Of a stretch of DNA of 12,571 bases, positions 6,595 through 12,571 are shown piece after piece (the stretch's first letter is position 1; the number at the start of each line of letters is the position of its first letter). The notes under the pieces are model-generated. The model searched no databases. It was given only the letters and a program-made list of their open reading frames with translations, and had not been told where the DNA came from. This DNA is from an uncultured Chitinophagales bacterium. GTDB lineage: Bacteria; Bacteroidota; Bacteroidia; Chitinophagales; Chitinophagaceae. The translations under genes and the position numbers were made by a program. The stretch covers positions 1 to 12,571 of the forward strand of contig CAMPIQ010000110.1 of assembly GCA_946886475.1 (NCBI GenBank), given 5' to 3'.

Positions 6595-6612
6595 AGCCAA
6601 TGGCCACTGGCT
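6595..6612. repeat. Zero-spacer inverted repeat after the ABC permease stop
   Basis: AGCCAATGG abuts CCACTGGCT, giving 9-bp arms with one G-T wobble. It begins 3 nt beyond the permease stop codon (minus strand). An A-rich rather than T-rich stretch follows on the transcribed strand, so it is not a standard terminator. The neighbouring GCCATCAGCTAACAGCC text looks like another intergenic repeat word. Confidence 0.45.
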
Positions 6613-6614
6613 TC

Positions 6615-7889
6615 TCAACCCTTCCTAAACGCCCACTTCAACATTTCCTTCCAGCTTGCTTTCTTTCCATACATTAAAATTCCGGTGCGGTAGATCTTGC
6701 CAGCGAACCAGGTGGTAAAAATAAATCCTGCTACAAGTAATACCATGGACAAGCCCAGTTCCCACCAGGGAACAGTTCCGGGTACGCCAAATGGTATCCT
6801 TCCCATCATGATAATAGGAGAGCTAAATGGAATGATGCTCCCCCAGAAGGCAATGTCACCGGTTGGATCAGCCATGGCAGCCGTCATTAACAGAATGGAA
6901 AAAATTACCAGCATGGTTACCGGAAACGACAATGACTGGGCTTCACGCATATCTTCATTCACTGCACTTCCAATGGCTGCATACAATGAGGAATAAAAAA
7001 AGAAGCCACCCAGTAAATAAAATGCAAAGCAGAATATGATTAGAGGGATGTTGATGCTGGAAAAAACATGTTGCACCTCACCAACCACACCCGACATCAT
7101 ATCGGCCGATCCGGAAGCGGAGGTAATATTATAAATGATAAAAATGAACAGGATCCATAAAAAGAACTGGGTTAAGGCCACCATGCTGATGCCCACTATC
7201 TTTCCAAGCATCAATTGAAATGGCCTGATAGATGAAACCATTACTTCTGCTATGCGGTTGGTTTTCTCCTCCATTACACCCATCATTACCTGGCTGCCAT
7301 AGATCAGGAGAATGAAATAAATCAGGAAGCCGCAGAGATATCCAATGGTGCTGGCAATCTGCGCATTTGAATTTTTATCTTTTTCATTCACAGCACGCAC
7401 CGTGATCCTGCTGTTATCCATAATGGCCCGCTGGTTGGGATCGATCCCAAGTTTTTGAGATTTAATCTGCGTCCAGATGGAATTCAGTTTATTCTGTACC
7501 TGCATTACAGATGCCATGCCATGGGTTTTGTCGGCTTTAAGCTCCACTCCGTTCAATCCGTTTTCCCAGTTGCCTGCAGGCACTACCATGTAACCATCGT
7601 AACCCATTTCGGAATAATTTTTTATCACGCTGTCCGGATTGGTTGAAATGTATTCAAGCAGGGATGAACTATCAGTCAGGTTGGCCTCATTGATCAGCGC
7701 TTTATTAAAATAACCGGATGAATCAATCACGGCTACTTTCAGACTCTTATTTCCTTTTGCTGCAAAATATCCCGCACCAAATATCAAAGCCACGTAAAGC
7801 AATGGGAACAATATGGTGGAAATGATGAATGTTTTTTTTCTTACCCGCGTCAGGTATTCGCGTTTTATTACAAGCCAGGTCTTATTCAT
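6615..7889 (-). CDS. ABC-2 type transporter permease, NatB-like
   Basis: A 424-residue inner-membrane subunit of an ABC exporter. The N-terminus MNKTWLVIKREYLTRVRKKTF followed by a membrane helix (about 20-43), a large extracytoplasmic domain (about 44-175) and a C-terminal bundle of five or so helices (about 178-203, 227-254, 280-303, 322-340 and 380-398) is the NatB/YhaP arrangement. MGVMEEKTNRIAEVMVSSIRPFQLMLGK (203-230) is the conserved cytoplasmic coupling region of this family. It starts 9 nt after the ATPase stop codon, so the two are almost certainly co-translated as one transporter. The substrate is unknown; relatives export Na+ or unidentified compounds. Confidence 0.9.
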   Translation of the reverse strand: MNKTWLVIKREYLTRVRKKTFIISTILFPLLYVALIFGAGYFAAKGNKSLKVAVIDSSGYFNKALINEANLTDSSSLLEYISTNPDSVIKNYSEMGYDGYMVVPAGNWENGLNGVELKADKTHGMASVMQVQNKLNSIWTQIKSQKLGIDPNQRAIMDNSRITVRAVNEKDKNSNAQIASTIGYLCGFLIYFILLIYGSQVMMGVMEEKTNRIAEVMVSSIRPFQLMLGKIVGISMVALTQFFLWILFIFIIYNITSASGSADMMSGVVGEVQHVFSSINIPLIIFCFAFYLLGGFFFYSSLYAAIGSAVNEDMREAQSLSFPVTMLVIFSILLMTAAMADPTGDIAFWGSIIPFSSPIIMMGRIPFGVPGTVPWWELGLSMVLLVAGFIFTTWFAGKIYRTGILMYGKKASWKEMLKWAFRKG

Positions 7890-7898
7890 AATTTTTTT

Positions 7899-8834
7899 TT
7901 AAGCAGTTATGGTTTGAAATTGTCTTGACGCCGGTGTACCTTCTACCAGCTCTATGAAAATATCATTCAGCGATGGCAGTATCTCATTAAAGGAATGCAC
8001 GTTGGCATTGGCCTGTAAAAAATACTGCAGGATCTGATTGGGCGTATAGCCTTCATTGATCTTTACGATCAGGGAATAGTCGTCGTTTTGTTTTACGATC
8101 TGGAAAGCATCATTATTGGTGGTAGGAGGCATGTTATCAAAACCAATACGGTATAGGTTATGCTTGAATTGCTGTTTCACTCCTTTTACCGTACCGTCAA
8201 GGATCTTTTGCCCTTTGTTCATCAGTACAATGTGGTCGCAGATCTCTTCTACCTGCTCCATCCTGTGTGTACTGAAAATTACCGTAGCGCCATTGCGGGC
8301 CAGGGCAAATATTTCATCCTTTATTACATTGCTGTTCACAGGATCCAGTCCGCTGAATGGTTCATCAAGTATGATCAGGCTTGGGTTGTGTAATACCGTT
8401 GTTACAAACTGAAGTTTTTGCGACATGCCTTTTGAAAGGTCTTCCACTTTTTTATTCCACCAGCTATCCATATCCAGCTTTTCAAACCATTGTCTGATCA
8501 TCTTGGTGGCGGTGGAGTTATCAAGGCCTTTTAACTGTGCCAGATAAAGTGCCTGTTCGCCTATTTTCATTTTTTTATACAATCCTCTCTCCTCAGGCAT
8601 GTATCCTATCTTTTCAACATCTTTCAGGGCTTCAAACTTTCTTCCTTCAAAAAGTATTTGTCCTTCGTCAGGGAAAAAGATCCCTGTAATCATCCGCAGT
8701 AAAGTGGTTTTACCTGCACCATTCGGTCCTAATAATCCAAATATGTTTCCCTTCTCTACCGAAAAGCTGACATCATCGACCGCTTTCTGGGTTGCATAAT
8801 ATTTTTTAAGATGCTGTAACTCTAAAAGTGCCAT
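7899..8834 (-). CDS. ABC transporter ATP-binding protein, NatA-like
   Basis: A 311-residue cytoplasmic ATPase that powers the adjoining permease. Walker A GPNGAGKTT (36-44), a Q-loop-region variant YMPEERGLY (78-86) typical of the NatA branch, signature LSKGMSQKLQ (133-142), Walker B LIILDEP (153-159), D-loop SGLDP (161-165) and switch His190 (STHRMEQ) are all present. The signature reads LSKGM rather than LSGGQ, a normal variant in this subgroup. The C-terminal ~90 residues form the DUF4162-like extension. First gene of the two-gene transcript. The start at 8834 gives the usual MALLELQHLKK opening. Confidence 0.92.
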   Translation of the reverse strand: MALLELQHLKKYYATQKAVDDVSFSVEKGNIFGLLGPNGAGKTTLLRMITGIFFPDEGQILFEGRKFEALKDVEKIGYMPEERGLYKKMKIGEQALYLAQLKGLDNSTATKMIRQWFEKLDMDSWWNKKVEDLSKGMSQKLQFVTTVLHNPSLIILDEPFSGLDPVNSNVIKDEIFALARNGATVIFSTHRMEQVEEICDHIVLMNKGQKILDGTVKGVKQQFKHNLYRIGFDNMPPTTNNDAFQIVKQNDDYSLIVKINEGYTPNQILQYFLQANANVHSFNEILPSLNDIFIELVEGTPASRQFQTITA

Positions 8835-8864
8835 GCAGATTGATTTTAGTGATTAAAAATAAGC

Positions 8865-8885
8865 TCTTATCATTGGTTGATAAGA
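8865..8885 (-). terminator. Inverted repeat between the oxidoreductase and ABC genes, possible weak terminator
   Basis: Perfect 8-bp arms TCTTATCA (8865-8872) and TGATAAGA (8878-8885) with a 5-nt loop. On the minus strand the stem is followed by GCTTATTTTTA, only partly T-rich. It could end transcription of the oxidoreductase or act as an operator for the ABC operon starting at 8834. The stem is A/T-rich and weak. The rest of the 8835-9040 gap shows nothing clear. Confidence 0.4.
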
Positions 8886-9040
8886 AATTCTGACCAATGC
8901 GGGTTTTAAGGATATGAAGCCTGTATTTTAGGTATACGAGTTGAAAACAGATGCTGCGATTCATGTTTTCTCAAGGCAGAAATAATCATTTGCGGATTGT
9001 TCTTCCCTTCTATTACTGGTCTTCCATCCCGCTTCTTTCC

Positions 9041-10600
9041 TCATTTATTTTGTACGGCTATCATATCAGCCACTCTTTCTCCATCCATGGCAGCACTTAC
9101 AATGCCACCGGCATAGCCTGCGCCTTCACCACATGGATACAAATTTTTTAGCTGCGGATGCGTGAGGTCATCCTTATCTCTGGGTATCCGCACGGGAGAA
9201 GATGTTCTTGATTCAGTGGCCACCACCACCGCTTCATTGGTAAGGTAACCTTTCATCTTTTTATCGAATTCCTTAAATGCCTGCATCAGGGAACGGTGGA
9301 TGAAAGAAGGTAATACCCCTGAAAGGCCGGCAGATTGAATGCCTGGCAGATAGCTGCAGGCGGGAAGGGAAGAGGAAACCTTATTATTTGTAAAATCAAC
9401 AAGTCTTTGAGCCGGCGCCACCAGCTTTCCACCGCCTTCTTTGAATGCTTTTTGCTCAACAGACCTTTGCATGTACATGGCAGCCAGCGCACCATGTTTT
9501 GCAAATGAAGCCCAGTTCTTTTCTTCAACCGTTACAACTATTCCGCTGTTGGCAAAAGGATTGTTTCTTTTAGATGGCGACCATCCATTCACCACCACTT
9601 CATTTTCATTGGTGGCAGCAGGAGCTATGATACCACCGGGACACATGCAAAAAGAAAAAACGCCTTTGCCTTCTACCTGTTGCACCAGACTATAAGAGGC
9701 AGGGGGGAGGTATTGGCCACGGGAAGGACAATGGTATTGTATGGAATCGATCAGCTGTTGCGGATGTTCAACTCTTACACCCAGCGCAAAAGGTTTTGCT
9801 TCAATCAACAGGTTTTTATGGTGCATTAATTCAAATATATCTCTTGCAGAATGGCCGGTAGCCAGTATCACTGCTTCCGAACGGATCTTTTCGCCATCAG
9901 CTGTTATCACCTAGCTGATGTTGTTCTTTATGGTATCAAAGTCTGAAAGTTTTTTTTCAAATAATACCCTTCCTCCGCATTCAATTATCTTATCCCTCAT
10001 GGCTGTGATGATGTGCGGTAGTTTGTTGGTGCCGATATGAGGATGGGCATCGGAAAGAATGCTGCGGTCTGCACCAAAATGAACCAGGGTACTCAATATG
10101 CTGTTCACATCACCTCTTTTGGTACTGCGGGTATACAATTTACCATCACTATAAGTACCTGCGCCACCTTCGCCAAAACAATAATTGCTTTCAGCATTCA
10201 TGCGGCCTTCTTTATTAATGGCGGCCAGGTCTCTTCTTCTGGACCTTACATCTTTTCCTCTTTCCAGGATGATGGGTTGAATGCCATGGCGAATGAGGCG
10301 GAGCGCAGCAAAGAGTCCAGCTGGACCAGCTCCGATCACGATCACTTTTTTTGAAGCATGATGCACATCCTGTAATGATAAGGGGAGGAGGGCGGTTTCC
10401 TGCCAGGGTTCATCAATAAAAACATTTAAGGTAAGCTGAAACCACACCTGGCGGCCACGTGCATCAATAGATTGCTTTACTATATTATATCCTGTAATGC
10501 TGGAAAGGTCAACAGCACAGGAAGAAGCGATCATCTGTTTGACGGTTAATGGATCAGCAGCCTCTGAAGGCAATAGTTTGATGATAAGTTTTTTTTGCAT
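9041..10600 (-). pseudogene. FAD-dependent oxidoreductase (COG2509-like) interrupted by an in-frame TAG
   Basis: Two same-frame open stretches (10600-9914 and 9910-9041) are separated only by TAG at 9913-9911; together they make one 519-position protein of normal family length. The first part holds a short N-terminal domain, the dinucleotide-binding motif VIVIGAGPAGLFAALR (86-101), ILERG (111-115) and the FGEGGAGTYSDGKLYTR segment (142-158). The second part continues with VITADGEKI, VILATGHSARDIF and the C-terminal FAD motif LYPCGEGAGYAGGIVSAAMDG. Everything but codon 230 looks intact, with no frameshift or decay. It is therefore a very recent nonsense mutation, a sequencing error or, less likely, a readthrough site. 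A GTG directly after the TAG could restart translation but would lack the FAD-binding half. It sits divergent from dnaA. Confidence 0.85.
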
Positions 10601-10616
10601 GTGAGGTCATGCAAAA
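10593..10616. promoter_or_regulatory. 9-bp inverted repeat covering the oxidoreductase start codon
   Basis: TTTTGCATG (10593-10601) and CATGCAAAA (10608-10616) are perfect inverse complements around a 6-nt spacer. The ATG of the minus-strand oxidoreductase (10600-10598) lies inside one arm. It could be a dimeric-repressor operator or an RNA stem hiding the start codon. An overlapping palindrome, ATGCAA-AA-TTGCAT (10609-10622), extends it. Confidence 0.5.
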
Positions 10617-10999
10617 TTGCATTAAAAAGCGTCATGCCACAGCATAACGCTTTTTGAAGAAGCAATCATTAACACCCTGCGTCGAAAGGTGGCTTAAAAG
10701 TAATCATCCTGGGTAGGAAAAGAAATAATTGGAAAAATATTTTTGAAGATTAGGCTGCTAAAAGAATAGCTTAAAAAAATCCAGCTTCTTAATACAAATG
10801 CCAGATAAATTCAGTAGGTTGGGGTAAATAAATCGCTTTGATTCAGGCTAATGAAAATTCTCTTTAATAAAAATTTTTTATTCAGTTCCTTTTTTAGATA
10901 TTCGCCTTCCTGTCCCAAAAAAATTTATTTATACACATCCTGTGAAAATCATTCCATTAATAAAATTCTTAACTCAATATAAAAACTGCTTTATCGAAC
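10601..10999. other. AT-rich intergenic region upstream of dnaA
   Basis: A 399-bp gap between divergent genes. It contains the two hairpins listed separately, one TTATACACA (10929-10937) that fits the DnaA-box consensus TTATNCACA, and an exact TAnnTTTG match, TATTTTTG (10738-10745, plus), without a clear -33 partner. A 43-codon open frame (10851-10982) ends 17 bp before dnaA and begins MKILFNKNFLFSSFF; its composition is that of AT-rich DNA, so I do not call it a gene. A single box is too little to claim a replication origin. Confidence 0.6.
10624..10655. terminator. Strong hairpin with A/T flanks between the oxidoreductase and dnaA
   Basis: Outer arms AAAAAGCGT (10624-10632) and ACGCTTTTT (10647-10655) pair perfectly. 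After one C/A mismatch, inner arms ATGC and GCAT close a CACA loop. Because A5 and T5 flank the GC part, it has the shape of a bidirectional intrinsic terminator. It lies upstream of both divergent genes, where a terminator is unexpected. It may be a leader attenuator of the oxidoreductase or the end of an unseen short RNA. Confidence 0.6.
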
Positions 11000-12433
11000 A
11001 TGGAGAAGAATGCCGATCTCATTTGGGCCAATTGTTTATCTATCATAAAGGACATTGTAGAGTGGCAGCATTTCAAAACATGGTTTGAACCAATAAAGCC
11101 GGTTTCAGTTAAGGGAAATGTTTTGATCATTCAGGTGCCAAGTCAGTTTTTCTTTGAGTATCTTGAAGAACATTATGTGAATCTGCTGGCTAAGACACTG
11201 AAAAGAGAATTAGGAAAGGAAGCGAGGCTGGAATATCGCATCATGGTTGACGGAGGTAACAATTACAATAAACCTGTAACCGTTGATATGTCGGGGCAGG
11301 CTTATAAATCATTTACGAACAACGAAATGGATTTTCCTTTGATCATCAACACACCTGTTAAAAATCCTTTTGTTATACCGGGGTTGAAGAAAATGCACAT
11401 CGACCCCCAGTTGAATCCTAATTATACAGTTGAGACCTATGTTGAGGGCGACAGCAACCGGGTTGCCCGCAGGGCCGGGAAAACCGTTGCAGAGAAACCC
11501 GGTGCCAATTCTTTCAATCCGCTAGTTATATATGGAGGTGTTGGATTGGGAAAGACCCACCTGGCACAGGCCATTGGTAACGAAGTAAAGAGATTACATC
11601 CCAACAAAGTGGTTCTTTATGTGAGTTCCGAAAAATTCATCAACCAGTTTGTAGACCACAGTCGAAATAATGCCATCAATGATTTTATTCATTTTTATCA
11701 GTTGATAGATGTGTTGATCATAGATGACGTGCAATTCTTTAACCGGGCGGAGAAATCGCAGGATGCCTTCTTTGCCATCTTCAATCACCTTCATCAGTCC
11801 GGCAAGCAGCTGGTATTGACCTCCGATAAATCGCCCAAGGACCTTGAAGGCGTACAGGAAAGATTGTTGAGCCGTTTCCGCTGGGGGCTGAGTGCTGATA
11901 TACAGATGCCCGATTATGATACCCGCATTGAGATCCTGGAAAAGAAGATGAAGAATGATGGACTGGAGATGCCAAAGGAAGTAGTGAAGTATATCGCTTA
12001 TAATATCAACACCAATATACGCGAACTGGAAGGCGCATTGATCTCTTTATTGGCACAATCTTCGCTCAACCGCAGGGATATAGATTTAGACCTAGCCAAG
12101 AAAGTGTTGAGAAATTTTGTAAAGACATCAAGTAAAGAGATCACCATCGATACCATTCAAAAGATGGTATGCGAATATTTTGATGTGCCTTATGATAAGC
12201 TTCTTCAGAAAACGAGGAAGCGGGAAATAGTACAGGCACGCCAGATCACGATGTATTTAGCAAAAGCATTCACAAAAAACTCGCTCAAAACCATTGGTGA
12301 GCATTTCGGTGGAAGAGACCATACTACCGTAATTCATTCCTGCCAAACGGTAAAAGATCTCATGGATACCGACGGATCCTTCCGCGACAGCGTCATGGAA
12401 TTGCAGCAGAAGGTGCAGTTGGCGGCGATGTGA
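11000..12433 (+). CDS. dnaA: Chromosomal replication initiator DnaA
   Basis: AAA+ ATPase that binds DnaA boxes at oriC, unwinds DNA and loads the helicase, and often regulates its own gene. All four domains are visible in 477 residues: domain I (about 1-85, LIWANCLSIIKDIVEWQHFKTWFEPI), a linker (about 86-140), the AAA+ core, and the DNA-binding domain (about 380-477). Core motifs: Walker A GGVGLGKTH (179-187), Walker B VLIIDD (238-243), sensor I LVLTSD (271-276), Arg-finger region ERLLSRF (287-293), sensor II NIRELEGAL (339-347). The DnaA signature GEHFGGRDHTTVIHSC (433-448) is intact. The start at 11000 gives the standard N-terminus. A single DnaA-box-like site 63 bp upstream would fit autoregulation. 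Confidence 0.98.
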   Translation: MEKNADLIWANCLSIIKDIVEWQHFKTWFEPIKPVSVKGNVLIIQVPSQFFFEYLEEHYVNLLAKTLKRELGKEARLEYRIMVDGGNNYNKPVTVDMSGQAYKSFTNNEMDFPLIINTPVKNPFVIPGLKKMHIDPQLNPNYTVETYVEGDSNRVARRAGKTVAEKPGANSFNPLVIYGGVGLGKTHLAQAIGNEVKRLHPNKVVLYVSSEKFINQFVDHSRNNAINDFIHFYQLIDVLIIDDVQFFNRAEKSQDAFFAIFNHLHQSGKQLVLTSDKSPKDLEGVQERLLSRFRWGLSADIQMPDYDTRIEILEKKMKNDGLEMPKEVVKYIAYNINTNIRELEGALISLLAQSSLNRRDIDLDLAKKVLRNFVKTSSKEITIDTIQKMVCEYFDVPYDKLLQKTRKREIVQARQITMYLAKAFTKNSLKTIGEHFGGRDHTTVIHSCQTVKDLMDTDGSFRDSVMELQQKVQLAAM

Positions 12434-12443
12434 GGAAAGGCAA

Positions 12444-12519
12444 GAGTCAGAAGTCAGGAGTCAAAGTCAAAAGTCAAGAGTCAAAAGTCAGGAGTCAGAA
12501 GTCAAGAGTCAAAAGTCAA
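12444..12519. repeat. Eleven tandem (A/G)AGTCA(A/G) heptamers
   Basis: A 76-bp array begins 10 bp after the dnaA stop: ten 7-bp units and one 6-bp unit, each (A/G)AGTCA(A/G). The first base largely alternates G and A. After it, the window ends in T/A-rich sequence whose complement (TTTTTACTTTTTACTTTTG) resembles the array, so a larger inverted repeat probably continues beyond the edge. This may also serve to end dnaA transcription. Confidence 0.85.
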
Positions 12520-12571
12520 AAAGCTTGCCCCTGGAACAGGAATGCGACTTCTTTTTTACTTTTTACTTTTG

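Noticed and set aside
9041..9910. Two separate genes for the oxidoreductase halves
   Set aside because: The halves share one frame with only a TAG between them, and the second lacks its FAD-binding N-terminal half; one interrupted gene is the simpler reading.
9911..9913. Genome-wide TAG reassignment or pyrrolysine coding
   Set aside because: There is no other internal TAG in the window, no pyl genes are visible, and the family is not known to need such a residue.
10601..10999. Replication origin next to dnaA
   Set aside because: Only one DnaA-box-like 9-mer is present; a cluster of boxes would be expected.

Overview
The window looks like a chromosomal segment of a Bacteroidota bacterium, probably near the Chitinophagaceae. 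The reasons are a DUF4293-type membrane protein (a family known from this phylum), TAnnTTTG-like -7 promoter elements instead of TATAAT boxes, weak or absent Shine-Dalgarno sequences, moderate GC content, and several families of short intergenic 'text' repeats. No phage, insertion sequence, CRISPR array, tRNA or rRNA was seen. Species assignment is inference.

Layout from left to right. Positions 1-120 are intergenic, with short A/T-rich and heptamer repeats. Then come two minus-strand genes, a DUF4293 membrane protein (121-537) and serine hydroxymethyltransferase glyA (602-1882). Divergent from glyA are a sugar-phosphate nucleotidyltransferase with a left-handed beta-helix tail (2113-3105), a nitronate monooxygenase/FabK-like flavoprotein (3360-4343) and a small secreted carboxypeptidase-regulatory-like protein (4383-4799). 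A strong terminator closes this plus-strand run. Convergent to it is a 2H phosphoesterase (4807-5352, minus). The gap 5353-5632 is packed with 19-bp tandem and inverted purine/pyrimidine repeats. Next on the minus strand are a signal-anchored protein with seven 16-residue repeats (5633-6481), an ABC-2 permease (6615-7889) and its ATPase (7899-8834). After these comes a large FAD-dependent oxidoreductase interrupted by one in-frame TAG (9041-10600). A 399-bp AT-rich gap with two well-formed hairpins separates it from divergent dnaA (11000-12433). The window ends in an array of eleven AGTCA-type heptamers.

Most genes are housekeeping or widespread: one-carbon metabolism, nucleotide-sugar activation, NatAB-type export and replication initiation. 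They form no obvious joint pathway apart from the two-gene ABC transporter. The unusual content lies between and at the edges of the genes. It comprises the amber codon in an otherwise intact oxidoreductase, a short dispersed repeat that seems to supply the N-terminus of the flavoprotein, a duplicated 54-bp element, the hairpins in front of the oxidoreductase, the terminator buried in a convergent coding region, and the 16-residue repeat protein. No clearly new multi-gene system is visible.
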